This document shows, piece after piece, positions 23,576 through 32,673 of a DNA stretch of 44,013 nucleotides. Position 1 is the stretch's first letter. Every line of letters begins with the position of its first letter. Source of the DNA: Anaerolinea sp. (GTDB lineage: Bacteria > Chloroflexota > Limnocylindria > Limnocylindrales > CSP1-4); assembly GCA_013822395.1 (NCBI GenBank), contig PNKK01000020.1, positions 1 to 44,013 on the forward strand, in the 5' to 3' direction. The position numbers and the translations under genes are program-made. The notes under the pieces are model-generated. The model searched no databases. It saw only the letters and a list, made by a program, of their open reading frames with translations, and was not told where the DNA came from.

Positions 23576-24370
23576 TCAGCCGTGCCCGGCCGCGCCACGG
23601 CCAAGATACGCTTCGATGACCCGGGGATTCGCGCGGACCTCGGCCGGCGTGCCTTCCGCGATCTTCTCCCCATGGTCCAGCACGGTGACCCGCTCGCTGA
23701 TGCCCATGACCACCTTCATGTCGTGCTCGATGAGGAGGATCGTCACGCCGAGCCGGTCGCGGACGCTCCGGACGAACTCGGTCAGCTCGAGCGTCTCGTT
23801 CGGGTTCATCCCGGCCGTCGGCTCATCGAGCAGGAGGAGCTTGCAGTCCGTCGCCAGGGCTCGGGCAATCTCCAGCCGGCGCTGGTCGCCGTAGGGGAGG
23901 TTCCGGGCGTAGTCGTCCTGGCGGGGCAGGAGGTTCATGAGCGCGAGCAGCTCGCGGGCCCGCTCGAGCGCGCGGTCCTCCTCGCGCAGGAGCGACCTGG
24001 GCCGGTAGATGGCCTCCCACCAGTGGCCCTTGAGCGTGTGGTGGAGCCCGACGAGGACGTTCTCGACCGCGGTCATGTTGCCGAACAGCCGGATGTTCTG
24101 GAACGTCCGGCCGATCCCGGCGCGGACCACCTGGTGCGGCTTCGCCCCCGTGATCTCCTTGCCGTTGAGCTCGATCCGACCGGCGGTCGGCTTGTAGAGA
24201 CCGGTGATCATGTTGAAGAACGTCGTCTTCCCCGCGCCATTGGGACCGATGAGACTGACGATGCTGTGCCGCGGGATGTCGAAGTCGATGTCGCTGACGG
24301 CCACGAGGCCGCCGAACTCCTTGCGGATTCCGCGCGTGGAGAGGACCAGATCCGTCGCGAGGGCGGTCAT
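23576..24370 (-). CDS. livG: Branched-chain amino-acid ABC transporter ATPase LivG
   Basis: A 264-residue ATPase with Walker A GPNGAGKT, a LivG-type long insertion (FQNIRLFGNMTAVENVLVGL), signature-region NLPYGDQRRLEIARALA and Walker B LLLLDEPTAGMNP. The C-terminal end KIAEGTPAEVRANPRVIEAY is typical of LivG. ATG 24370 overlaps the livM stop (ATGA); a longer open frame upstream is a shadow of livM. Confidence 0.96.
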   Translation of the reverse strand: MTALATDLVLSTRGIRKEFGGLVAVSDIDFDIPRHSIVSLIGPNGAGKTTFFNMITGLYKPTAGRIELNGKEITGAKPHQVVRAGIGRTFQNIRLFGNMTAVENVLVGLHHTLKGHWWEAIYRPRSLLREEDRALERARELLALMNLLPRQDDYARNLPYGDQRRLEIARALATDCKLLLLDEPTAGMNPNETLELTEFVRSVRDRLGVTILLIEHDMKVVMGISERVTVLDHGEKIAEGTPAEVRANPRVIEAYLGRGAAGHG

Positions 24371-25725
24371 GCCCGATCTCCCCGGTCCGTGCCGTCGGTG
24401 CCGTCGGTGCCGTCCGGCCTCGACTCCGGCGTTGCCAGGTGGCCCTCCGCGGCCTCGAAGTCGGTCGCGGCCTGGGCGACCTCGCCGGACGTGCCAAAGG
24501 TGGCCTCCGTGGCGACGCCCTCCCCGTGAAGCTCCGCCTTGCGGGCAGCCACGGGCAGGAGGCCCTCCGGCCGTTTGATCATCATCACCGCGAGGATCAC
24601 GCCGTAGAGCAGGTAGTTGTAGCTGGTCAGCGTGAACGCCTCGATCCGGTCCTTGAGGATGGGGATCTCCGGCAACGCGGCGCCGACCGCCCGGACGGGC
24701 TCGTCGACGAATCCGCCCAGATACGGGAGGAGTGCGTCGTTGACATAGCGGATGACGAACGCACCCAGGACGACCCCGCGCAGGCTGCCCATCCCGCCCA
24801 GGATGATCATGATCAGGATGCTGATCGAGACCGCGAAGTTGAACGACTCCGGAAAGATCGCGGTCGAGTAGGCGCCGAAGAAGGCGCCCGTGAAACCCGA
24901 GAAGCTGGCCCCGAGGCCGAACGCGAGGAGCTTCGTGCTGACCGTGTCGATGCCCATGCTCGCAGCGGCCGTCTCGTCCTCGCGGATCGCCATCCAGGCT
25001 CGTCCCAGCCGGCTGTCCCGGAGGCGGACGCAGATGGCAAAGACGAGGAGCATGAGGGCCAGGATCAGGTAGAGCGCCGCGACCGGGTTCCGGTTGGAGA
25101 AGACGAGCTCGTCGCCCCACGGTCCGGGGATCGGCAGGACGGGCGCATCGATCGGGTTCACCCCGATGTTGCCGCCGGTCAGGTTGAAGTCCTTCGGCCC
25201 ACCGAAGGCGGACAGGTCGATGTTGTCCAGGTTCCGGGCCAGGACGGGCATGATCTCGCCGAACCCGAGGGTCACGATCGCGAGGTAGTCGCCGCGAAGC
25301 CGCAGCGTGGGGGCGCCCAGGAGAACGCCGGCCAGCGCCGCCACCCCGACGGCCGCGATCACGACGAACCACCATGGGATGCTGATGCCGTGGAGCGGCG
25401 ATGCGAGGAACGCCGTCGTATAGGCGCCGAAGACGTAGAACGCCACGTAGCCGAGGTCGAGGAGACCCGCGAACCCGACCACGATGTTCAGGCCGAGCGC
25501 CAGAATGGCGTAGTAGAACATCACGATCAGGACGTTCACGCTCGGCATCGGCAGCGCCTCGAAGAGCGGCCGGAGCGCGCCCTGGCGGAGGTCGTTGTAG
25601 AAGGCGCCGTAGACGATCGTGGCGACGATCAGGACGAGGACGATCCGGAGCTGGCCGTCCCTATCGGCGAGCATGCCCCGGAACCGGGCCGTCGGACCGC
25701 CTGCGGTCGAGGAAATGGCCGTCAT
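24367..25725 (-). CDS. livM: Branched-chain amino-acid ABC transporter permease LivM
   Basis: A 452-residue inner-membrane permease with about ten hydrophobic segments and LivM motifs: AILALGLNIVVGFAGLLDLG, RLRGDYLAIVTLGFGEI, and AWMAIREDETAAASMGID. A region of about 60 extra residues at the C-terminus is hydrophilic and ends in DGTDGTDGTD, encoded by 9-bp repeats (24391-24416). ATG 25725 starts 1 base after the livH stop and is favoured over the GTG at 25734. Confidence 0.94.
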   Translation of the reverse strand: MTAISSTAGGPTARFRGMLADRDGQLRIVLVLIVATIVYGAFYNDLRQGALRPLFEALPMPSVNVLIVMFYYAILALGLNIVVGFAGLLDLGYVAFYVFGAYTTAFLASPLHGISIPWWFVVIAAVGVAALAGVLLGAPTLRLRGDYLAIVTLGFGEIMPVLARNLDNIDLSAFGGPKDFNLTGGNIGVNPIDAPVLPIPGPWGDELVFSNRNPVAALYLILALMLLVFAICVRLRDSRLGRAWMAIREDETAAASMGIDTVSTKLLAFGLGASFSGFTGAFFGAYSTAIFPESFNFAVSISILIMIILGGMGSLRGVVLGAFVIRYVNDALLPYLGGFVDEPVRAVGAALPEIPILKDRIEAFTLTSYNYLLYGVILAVMMIKRPEGLLPVAARKAELHGEGVATEATFGTSGEVAQAATDFEAAEGHLATPESRPDGTDGTDGTDRGDRA

Positions 25726-25726
25726 C

Positions 25727-26758
25727 TCACGCACGCTCCGACTGCTTCTCGGCGAACAGGCCGGTGGGCCGGAAGATCAGGACGAGGACGAGAATTCCGA
25801 AGACCACGACCTCCTGCCAGCGCGGGTCCACGTAAAACGCGTTGAGGCTGATCAGGATGCCGAGGAAGATGCCGCCGACGGCCGCTCCGAGCAGGTTCCC
25901 GATCCCGCCGAAGACGGCGGCCGTGAACGCGAGCAGGCCATAGGAGAACCCGTACTGCCACCACGCCGACCCGTTGTAGAGGGCGACGATGACGCCGGCA
26001 CCGCCGGCGAGCGCGCCGGCCAGGAGGAAGGTCAGGCTGATCGTCCGGTTGACGTCGATCCCCATGAGGCCCGCGGCTTCACGGTCCTGGGCGGTGGCAC
26101 GCATGGCCTTGCCCTGCCGGGTGGTCCGCACGAACCACATCAGGCCGAGGAGAAGGGGCAGCGTGATCCCCGTCACGAAGAGGTGGCTGACCTTGATGAC
26201 GACCGGCTCGGCCAGAATGACGTCGTTCGGCAGGAGCGACGGCAGCGACACCGGCGAGGGGCCGATGATGATCTGCCCGACGTTCTGGAGGATGAAGTCC
26301 ATGCCGATGGCGGAGATGAGGGTCGCCAGCGTGGGCGCCCGCCGGAGGGGCCGGTAGGCGACCCGCTCGATCCCCGCGTTCAGGCCCGCGGTGATGGCCA
26401 TCGTGACCGGCAGGATCACCGCGAAGGCGAGGATCACGGATGCAGCCGGACTGTCGCTGGTGAGGCCGAAGATCTCGACCCCCAGCAGCGCGGCAACGGA
26501 TCCGAGCATGAACACGGAGCCGTTGGCGAAGTTGATGAGCTGAAGGATGCCGTAGACCAGGGTGTAGCCGAGCGCGACGAGCGCCACGATCATGCCCTGG
26601 AAGACCCCGATCGCCACGACGTCCGCGCAGCGGTCGAGCGCCGCCGTGCAACCGCCCCAGATCGGGACGCTCGTGCCGAAGAGGGCGAGGACGGCGGCGA
26701 TCGCGATGAGCACGATCAGCAACCGCGAGTTCCTCGCGAGCCACGCCGCGACGTTCAC
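25727..26758 (-). CDS. livH: Branched-chain amino-acid ABC transporter permease LivH
   Basis: A 343-residue permease with eight or more hydrophobic helices and the LivH motifs ALVALGYTLVYGILQLINFA, AYRPLRRAPTLATLISAIG and MRATAQDREAAGLMGIDV. The GTG start at 26758 is preceded by GAGGGAG. It is separated from livK by a 107-base gap containing a strong hairpin, so its expression is probably lower than that of the binding protein. Confidence 0.95.
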   Translation of the reverse strand: MNVAAWLARNSRLLIVLIAIAAVLALFGTSVPIWGGCTAALDRCADVVAIGVFQGMIVALVALGYTLVYGILQLINFANGSVFMLGSVAALLGVEIFGLTSDSPAASVILAFAVILPVTMAITAGLNAGIERVAYRPLRRAPTLATLISAIGMDFILQNVGQIIIGPSPVSLPSLLPNDVILAEPVVIKVSHLFVTGITLPLLLGLMWFVRTTRQGKAMRATAQDREAAGLMGIDVNRTISLTFLLAGALAGGAGVIVALYNGSAWWQYGFSYGLLAFTAAVFGGIGNLLGAAVGGIFLGILISLNAFYVDPRWQEVVVFGILVLVLIFRPTGLFAEKQSERA

Positions 26759-26801
26759 CTGCTCCCTCGTCTGCCTGCCCCGTCGATGGTCCGGGCTAGC
26801 A

Positions 26802-26833
26802 CAGGGCCGGTCGTCAGATGACGACCGGCCCTG
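26802..26833. terminator. Long hairpin between livK and livH
   Basis: A perfect 15-bp inverted repeat (arms 26802-26816 and 26819-26833, beginning CAGGGCCGGTC) with a 2-base centre lies in the livK-livH gap. No T-run follows on the minus strand. Hairpins at this place in binding-protein operons commonly protect the upstream mRNA and reduce read-through to the permease genes. Confidence 0.8.
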
Positions 26834-26865
26834 GCATAGGCTCCGGTTTCAGTCGACCCCGAGCA

Positions 26866-28128
26866 CTACTGCCCGAGGACGGTCTGGAACGTGAACTTGC
26901 CGTTCACGACCTGCGTGCCGGAGAACAGCTTGTTCGAGGTGTCGCCGTTCGCGTCGAACGACCACGTGCCGAGGACGCCCGTGAAGTCCTTGGTGTTCGC
27001 GAGGGCGTCGATGACGCCGGCCCGGAGGGCCTGGGCATCCGTGGCGCCGGCCTTCGAGGCCGTCTCGATCGCGGCGAGCGTGACGTTGGCCGCCTCGTAG
27101 CCGTAGATCGTGTAGACCTCGATGGAGCTCTCGCCGTACTTCGCCCTGAAATCGTCGCGCCACTTCGCGGCGTCGCCGGTGTACTGGTCCGCCGTGGTGC
27201 CGCCGAAGGTCAGGTAGGTGCCCTCGGCTGCATCGCCGGCGGCCTTGATGAAGGCCTCCTCGTAGATGCCGTCCGGGCCCATCAGCTTGATGTTCGGCAT
27301 GGCCTCCCTGAGGTCCTTCCAGAGCTGGCCGGCGTTGTTCTGGGTGATGCCGCCGTAGTAGACGAGGTCCGGTCCGGCGTCGGCGATCTTCGCGGCGAGG
27401 GCCTTGAAGTCGGTCGACTTGCCTGGGGCCTGGTCGCGGCCGAGGACCTCGATGCCGTAGTTCGGGGCCGAGGCCGCGAACACGTCGGCGATGCCCTTGC
27501 CGTAGATCTCGGTGTCGTCGAGGACGTAGGCCTTCTTGACGCCGAGCTGCGACGCCCAGTTGGCGCCCGCGTCACCCTGGAGGTCGTCCGCCGGGACGAC
27601 GCGGAAGTAGTTGCGCTTGCAGCCATCCGGGTAGTAGACGCCCGGCTCGTTAGCCTCGCCCTTGCCCGGCTTGGTGAGGCCTGGGTAGGTGTTCGCGGGG
27701 CTGATCATCGCGATGCCCGCTCTGCACAGGGTCGGGATCACGAGCTTCGCGGCGCCGGAGTTGAACGTCCCGATGTAGGCCACCAGGTCGTTCGTGCTGG
27801 CCGCTTCGGTTGCGAGGGCCGTGGCGCGCTCCTGGGTCCACTTGCCGGCCTCGGCCGTCGAGTCGTCCTTGTCCGAGTACTTGATCGTCCAGCCGTCGAC
27901 CTTGCTGCCGCGGGCATCGAGGGCAAATTGGATCGCATTGACGATCGTGTCGGTCTGGCCCTTCGACGAGCCCTGGCGCGGCAGCTCCGACCAGATCTGG
28001 ACGGTGCCCTTGTCCGCGTTGCCACCACCGGCCGCCGAGGCCGACGGCGAGGCGCCGCCGCCGGTGCCGCATGCGGAGAAGGCGACCATCGCCATCGCCG
28101 CAAGCGCGCCAATCTTCGTGAGCTTCAT
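26866..28128 (-). CDS. livK: Branched-chain amino-acid ABC transporter substrate-binding lipoprotein LivK
   Basis: A 420-residue exported binding protein. The signal peptide MKLTKIGALAAMAMVAFSAC ends in the lipobox FSAC, giving Cys20 as the likely lipidated residue, followed by a Gly/Ser/Ala linker. The type I periplasmic-binding fold is seen in IVNAIQFALDARGSKV, KYSDKDDSTAEAGKW, LCRAGIAMISPANTYPGLT and ADVFAASAPNYGIEVLGRDQ. ATG 28128 has the strong ribosome site AGGAGG seven bases upstream; the open frame beyond it is not coding. It is the first gene of livKHMGF. Confidence 0.95.
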   Translation of the reverse strand: MKLTKIGALAAMAMVAFSACGTGGGASPSASAAGGGNADKGTVQIWSELPRQGSSKGQTDTIVNAIQFALDARGSKVDGWTIKYSDKDDSTAEAGKWTQERATALATEAASTNDLVAYIGTFNSGAAKLVIPTLCRAGIAMISPANTYPGLTKPGKGEANEPGVYYPDGCKRNYFRVVPADDLQGDAGANWASQLGVKKAYVLDDTEIYGKGIADVFAASAPNYGIEVLGRDQAPGKSTDFKALAAKIADAGPDLVYYGGITQNNAGQLWKDLREAMPNIKLMGPDGIYEEAFIKAAGDAAEGTYLTFGGTTADQYTGDAAKWRDDFRAKYGESSIEVYTIYGYEAANVTLAAIETASKAGATDAQALRAGVIDALANTKDFTGVLGTWSFDANGDTSNKLFSGTQVVNGKFTFQTVLGQ

Positions 28129-28147
28129 GCATTCTCCTCCTTGAACC

Positions 28148-28175
28148 GATCGCGCCGGGTTCTCCCGGTGCGATC
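28148..28175 (-). promoter_or_regulatory. Hairpin in the livK 5' leader
   Basis: A 12-bp stem with one G-T pair and a 4-base loop (arms GATCGC-G-CCGGG and CCCGG-T-GCGATC) ends about 6 bases upstream of the livK ribosome site. It could protect the 5' end of the mRNA or modulate access to the ribosome site. No known riboswitch class was recognised. Confidence 0.6.
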
Positions 28176-28542
28176 CCCGGTCGACCGACCCGAGCCCCAT
28201 CCCGAGGCCGGCTGCGGCGAAGCGGATCGTGCGCCCGTTCCGTGTCGGGGACCCCGACGGGCCCGTCTCCCGGGGGAGGCGGAGCGGTCGGGGACGCGGA
28301 GGTGGTGCGCGGCGGTCGGCGACTCCGGACCGGTTCGGGCGGCGCGCAGGTTGCCGCCGAAGCGATGACGTATGATAGGGCTCGGCGCACCGATTGCAAC
28401 ACTGGTCGCCGCGACCCGGGACGGTTCCACAGCGAGCATTGCTCGCCGCCCGTCGGTCCGCGGCGCCGGGAGCGGCCCCGTCGGCCCTGGCCGGGGTGGT
28501 CGCATCGATGTGGCGCCACCCGATCGAGGTACCAGCGGCGGC
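28176..28542. other. Divergent intergenic region, livK / GNAT
   Basis: No gene is supported here. The only promoter-like element seen is TATGAT at 28371-28376 on the plus strand, with TTGCCG 14 bases upstream, a spacer too short to be convincing. The GNAT frame is open from 28372, but the first 57 codons are low-complexity and do not resemble the family. No clear minus-strand promoter for livK was found by eye. Confidence 0.4.
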
Positions 28543-29010
28543 GTGGAATACACGGTCCGAGCAGCCCGGATCACGGATATCGACCGGTTCGTCGCGCTCA
28601 GCGGCGAGCGGATCGGCGCCCGTGGCTCCGGAACGGCGCTTGACGCCGCGGACCTGCTCCGCCAGCTGGTCTTCCTCCCCCATGCGAGCGTCCTCGTCGC
28701 GGAGCGGCGACGGGAGATCGTGGGCGGCGCGGTCCTCGCGATCCGTCCCTCGGTCCGGGCCGGCGGCTACGTCGGCACGATCGATCTCCTCGTTGTCGGC
28801 CCCGGAGCGGATGCCGACGCGGTGACCGAGACGCTCCTCGAGGAGGCCCTCCGATCGGCTGCCAACAAGGGCTGCGCGTCCGTCGAGGCGCCGCGGCCAG
28901 ACGAACCAGCCGAGCAGGCCCGGTGGGAGCATCAGGGCTTCAGCGAGCTCGGCCCGCTCATGGGACGCACGCTCGCGCCGGCCGGGGCCGGCGGGCGGCG
29001 GACCCGTTGA
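28543..29010 (+). CDS. GNAT-family N-acetyltransferase-like protein
   Basis: A 155-residue protein. The GNAT fold is indicated by VRAARITDIDRFVALSGERI, then SVLVAERRREIVGGAVLAIR, then GGYVGTIDLLVVGPGADADA followed by ETLLEEALRSAANKGC, matching the beta4-alpha3 acetyl-CoA-binding region in modified form. GTG 28543 was chosen because homology starts there; the ribosome site is poor. The acceptor is unknown. It lies 55 bases before the NYN gene on the same strand. Confidence 0.72.
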   Translation: MEYTVRAARITDIDRFVALSGERIGARGSGTALDAADLLRQLVFLPHASVLVAERRREIVGGAVLAIRPSVRAGGYVGTIDLLVVGPGADADAVTETLLEEALRSAANKGCASVEAPRPDEPAEQARWEHQGFSELGPLMGRTLAPAGAGGRRTR

Positions 29011-29065
29011 ACGAGGCGCGCGACCCGGAGATCCGGCCGCCGCGCCGTCAGGAATAGGAGACCCA

Positions 29066-31039
29066 GTGGGCAAGAACGTCGCCGTCTTCGTGGACGTGGC
29101 GAACATCTTCTACGCGGCCAAGGCGGCCGGCGTGGACATCGACTACGTCACGCTGCTGAAGACGGCCTCGGCGGGGCGCGACCTGGTGCGCGCGTACGCC
29201 TACACGGGGCTGGACCCGGACAACGAGAACCAGCGCAACTTCCACGACTTCCTCCGCCGGCACGGCTACAGGGTCGTCAGCAAGGACATCCGCAAGTACG
29301 GTGACGGCAAGGTCAAGGCGAACCTGGACATCGAGCTCGTCGTCGACATGATGAAGACGGCCCGGAACCTGGACATCGCCATCGTGATCTCGGGCGACGG
29401 TGACTTCGCCCCGGCGATCCGCGCCGTCCAGGAGATGGGCGTTCGGGTCGAGGTCATCAGCTTCCGCGGCAACACATCGTCGGACCTGATGGAGGTCGCG
29501 GACCAGTTCACGGAGATCACCCAGATCGCCAGGGTGGAGAAGGGCTCCTCCCGATCCGGCCGGCGTGTCGCGGACGACGAGCAGGATCTCTCGATGACGG
29601 AGGTCCCGGACAAGCAGAGCGAGGGGACCGCCGCGCGTGGCCGCGGCCGTGGCCGTGGCCGAGCCGTCGCCGCCGAGCCGGTGGCTGTGGCATCGCCGCG
29701 CGCTCGCGGGCGCTCCCGGTCAGTCGTGGCTGCGGGTGAGGCCGTCGCGGTGGTGATGCCGGACGGCACGCCGCTCGTCGTCATGCCGGGCGAAAAGCTG
29801 TCCCGTGTCGCCGCGGTCGCGGCACCCGCGGCGGTCGTCGCCGCAACCCCGGACGAGGAAGAGCTCGCCGAGGCCGTCGAGGGCACTTCCGGTGACGGCG
29901 AGGAGGCCACCGGCGAGGAGACGCGCCGGCGCCGCCGGCGCCGAGGTGGCCGTGGCCGTGGCCGTGGGCGCGGTCGGGAGGAAGGTGTCGTGCTGTCCGC
30001 CGAGTCCCCGCTCGCCGTCGAGGACGAAGACGACGGGCCGGAGCCGATGCCGGTGCCGGCGAAGCGCGCCGGGTTCGCGTTCGGGTCCGTCTGGGACTCG
30101 CAGATCGGCATGCCGACGGCGTCGACCGGCGGGCCCGCGCCGATCGCGGACGATGAGGACCTCGACGAGCCGCCGATCCCCGAGTACCTGATCGCCGAGC
30201 GCCGCCAGCGGGGCGGGCGCGGCCAGGTCGGTGGTCGCGGAGGTGCCGGCCGCGGAGTGCGCGGCGCTTACGCCGCCGCTCTCGATCGTGAGCGCTTCGG
30301 CGGCGGCCGGGGAGCCGGCGTGAACCGGTTCGCCGAACCGGCTCCACGCGGCCCGCGCGAGGATCGACCGCGTGGCGGGCGGGGCGATGACCGGCCGCGC
30401 GGCGGAGATGACCGGCCTCGCGGCGATCGTCCGGCGTCCCGGCCCGTTCCGAGGCCAGCCGCGCGATCCGGCTCGGGCGAGGAGCCGTGGAGCGAGGTTC
30501 CGCCGGAGATCGAGGCGATGCTCCGGGCGCAGCTCGGCGGCCGCGACGCCCGGCCGGCTCACCCGACCGCCGAGCCTCAGGCCGCCGCGCCGTCAGGGTC
30601 GGACCAGTCGACCTCGACGACCCCGTCCGAGGCCCGCGCGCCGCGGCGACGCACCGGCCGGCCCTCGGCCACCGTCGCCACGGGCTTCGAGGCCCCGACG
30701 GCGTCGGTCGAGACGACCCACGCGTCGGTCGAGACGGCACCCGCCGCGGCGCCGAAACGGCGCACGCCGCGCCAGGTGGCTGCCGGCCATGAGGCGTCGC
30801 CGGCCCCTGCCACCCCCACCGAGCCAGTCGTCGAGGCGCCCGCGCCGAAGCGCCGTGCAACTCGCACGGCTGCCACCCCCACCGAGCCGGTCGTCGAGGC
30901 GCCCGCGCCGAAGCGCCGGACGACCCGCAGCGCCGTGCCGGGAGATGAGGCGGTTCCGGCCACCGCTGCTCCGGTCGCAGAGCCCGCCGCACCGAAGCGC
31001 CGGACCACTCGGAAGAAGGCCGACGCCGCCGGCGCCTGA
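29066..31039 (+). CDS. NYN/LabA-type PIN-fold protein with long RGG and basic-repeat tail
   Basis: A 657-residue protein with an N-terminal NYN (LabA-like PIN) domain at about 1-155. Acidic residues of the PIN active site are seen in VAVFVDVANIFY, KANLDIELVVDMM and ISGDGDFAPAIRAV, so an RNase role is likely. The other 500 residues are disordered: RGRGRGR blocks, a Gly/Arg-rich region (RGGRGDDRPRGG) and at least three C-terminal units of the form PAPKRR-T-TR, two of them encoded by a 66-bp repeat near 30810-30922. Such tails bind RNA in other proteins. It starts at GTG 29066 after GGAG and is followed 13 bases later by holB. Confidence 0.85.
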   Translation: MGKNVAVFVDVANIFYAAKAAGVDIDYVTLLKTASAGRDLVRAYAYTGLDPDNENQRNFHDFLRRHGYRVVSKDIRKYGDGKVKANLDIELVVDMMKTARNLDIAIVISGDGDFAPAIRAVQEMGVRVEVISFRGNTSSDLMEVADQFTEITQIARVEKGSSRSGRRVADDEQDLSMTEVPDKQSEGTAARGRGRGRGRAVAAEPVAVASPRARGRSRSVVAAGEAVAVVMPDGTPLVVMPGEKLSRVAAVAAPAAVVAATPDEEELAEAVEGTSGDGEEATGEETRRRRRRRGGRGRGRGRGREEGVVLSAESPLAVEDEDDGPEPMPVPAKRAGFAFGSVWDSQIGMPTASTGGPAPIADDEDLDEPPIPEYLIAERRQRGGRGQVGGRGGAGRGVRGAYAAALDRERFGGGRGAGVNRFAEPAPRGPREDRPRGGRGDDRPRGGDDRPRGDRPASRPVPRPAARSGSGEEPWSEVPPEIEAMLRAQLGGRDARPAHPTAEPQAAAPSGSDQSTSTTPSEARAPRRRTGRPSATVATGFEAPTASVETTHASVETAPAAAPKRRTPRQVAAGHEASPAPATPTEPVVEAPAPKRRATRTAATPTEPVVEAPAPKRRTTRSAVPGDEAVPATAAPVAEPAAPKRRTTRKKADAAGA

Positions 31040-31052
31040 TCCCGACGCACGC

Positions 31053-32294
31053 ATGGACGGCCTGCGGACCCTGGGCCAGCCCGCCGCGGTCGCCGCGACC
31101 CGGGCGTTGCTCGGCTCGGGCATGCCGCACGCCGTCATGCTCACCGGGCCGCCCGGCGTCGGGAAGACCACCCTCGCGCTCGACATCGCTGCCGCTCTTC
31201 TCTGCTCCGCCAGCGATCCGGCGGCACGGCCGTGCCGTGTCTGCCGCGGCTGCCGGATGGTCGAGCACGCCAACCACCCGGACCTCCACCGGCTGGCGCC
31301 GTCGGGCGCCGGCGCGATGATCTCGATCGGCGGACGCGGCGAGCTCGGCATCCGCGACCTCGTGGGCGACCTCGCCCTCCTCCCCGTCGAGGGCGGGGCG
31401 CGCCTGGCGATCGTGGAAGCGGCCCACCGGATGTCCGAGGACGCGCAGTCGGCGTTCCTCAAGACCCTCGAGGAGCCACCGCCCGGCACGACGATCGTCC
31501 TGTGCGCCGATGACGAAGAACGCCTGCTCCCCACGATCCGGTCGCGCTGTGCCCGGATCCGGCTCGGCCCGATGGGAATCCGCGACGTGGAGGCGGTCCT
31601 CGTGACCCGGGGCGTGGCCGATGCGCCGACCGCGGCACGCCTGGCGCGGATCACCGACGGCCGGCCCGGGCACGCCATCGCCTACGCGCTCGCGCCGGGC
31701 GCGGCGACGATCCGAGGCGAGATCGCCCGAACTCTCCTCGACCTGCTCGAGGCAGGGGTCACGGCGCGGTTGTCCGGTGTTCGAGAGCTGTCAGAGCGCG
31801 CCGCCGTCCTCAGCCGGGAGCTCGATGCCGGGCGCGGGCGGGCATCGGCGAGCGGGGAGACCGCCCCGATCGGTCGCGGTTCGCGTGCGCGCGGGGGACG
31901 TGGGGCGGCCCGCACCTCGATCGTGCCGGCGACGACGGACGCCGGCGCCAGTCCGGCCGAGGTCAGCGCGGACGGTTCCGAGGCCGCCGGCGACGAGCCG
32001 GCCGCCCGGGTTCCTGCGGCGGAGCGACGCCGTGGCGCGCTCGCCCTGGTGGGAATCTGGCGGTCCGTCCTCCGCGACCTCGCCCTCGCCGGCCATGGGG
32101 CGATGGCCTCGGTTCGGGATCTGGAGCTCCTCGACGACCTCCGGGCCGGCGCGACCCGACTCACGCCCGAGGCTGCCGGGGAGCGCCTCCGCGACCTCGA
32201 CGTCGCCGGCGAGCGTCTGGAGGGCAACGTCAGCCCAGAGCTCGTGCTGGACGTCCTGGCGCTCCGCTGGACCCCGCCCGCCCGCGCCATATGA
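31053..32294 (+). CDS. holB: DNA polymerase III delta-prime subunit
   Basis: A 413-residue clamp-loader subunit. The AAA+ module keeps Walker [11 protein letters not shown] (about 31-40), the zinc-binding cysteines 51, 61, 64 and 67, EDAQSAFLKTLEEPPPGTTI and the SRC motif (IRSRCARI). A retained P-loop is common outside the gamma-proteobacteria. About 60 residues of low-complexity Ala/Gly/Arg/Ser sequence (around 265-325) separate the AAA+ part from the C-terminal collar domain. It overlaps the acylphosphatase start by ATGA. Confidence 0.9.
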   Translation: MDGLRTLGQPAAVAATRALLGSGMPHAVMLTGPPGVGKTTLALDIAAALLCSASDPAARPCRVCRGCRMVEHANHPDLHRLAPSGAGAMISIGGRGELGIRDLVGDLALLPVEGGARLAIVEAAHRMSEDAQSAFLKTLEEPPPGTTIVLCADDEERLLPTIRSRCARIRLGPMGIRDVEAVLVTRGVADAPTAARLARITDGRPGHAIAYALAPGAATIRGEIARTLLDLLEAGVTARLSGVRELSERAAVLSRELDAGRGRASASGETAPIGRGSRARGGRGAARTSIVPATTDAGASPAEVSADGSEAAGDEPAARVPAAERRRGALALVGIWRSVLRDLALAGHGAMASVRDLELLDDLRAGATRLTPEAAGERLRDLDVAGERLEGNVSPELVLDVLALRWTPPARAI

Positions 32295-32599
32295 GCGAGC
32301 CGGCCAGCCTCCGCCGTCTCGATGCCGTCGTCCGCGGCCGCGTCCAGGGTGTTGGCTACCGGTTCTTCGTCATGCGCGCCGCGATGGAGCTCGGGTTGGG
32401 CGGCTGGGTGGCGAACCTGCCTGACGGTGCTGTGCGTTGCGTCGCTGAGGGCGATCTCGCGGCGCTCGAGGTGCTCGCGGAGCGGCTCAAGATCGGGCCG
32501 GCCGCCGCGTCCGTCGAGGCGGTCCTGACCGGGTGGCCGCCCGCCACCGGCGAGTTCTCCACCTTCTCGCTCCGCTCGGGCTGGCACGCCGGCGACTGA
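32291..32599 (+). CDS. acyP: Acylphosphatase
   Basis: A 102-residue cytosolic enzyme that hydrolyses acyl phosphates. The substrate loop VRGRVQGVGYRFFVMRAA with its Arg, and GGWVANLPDGAVRCVAEGD with the catalytic Asn, are intact. It is coupled to holB by an ATGA overlap. Its downstream side is the palindromic repeat region at 32674. Confidence 0.94.
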   Translation: MSEPASLRRLDAVVRGRVQGVGYRFFVMRAAMELGLGGWVANLPDGAVRCVAEGDLAALEVLAERLKIGPAAASVEAVLTGWPPATGEFSTFSLRSGWHAGD

Positions 32600-32673
32600 C
32601 GGCGGCTCCGGTCGAGCTGGGGTCGCATCGCGGTTCTCGTGGCGGTCACGCCGCCGGCCGGAATCAGGGGGCT

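Noticed and set aside
26866..29106. A 746-codon minus-strand frame extending livK upstream
   Set aside because: The strong ribosome site, signal peptide and lipobox place the true start at 28128; the extension is low-complexity and antisense to the GNAT gene.
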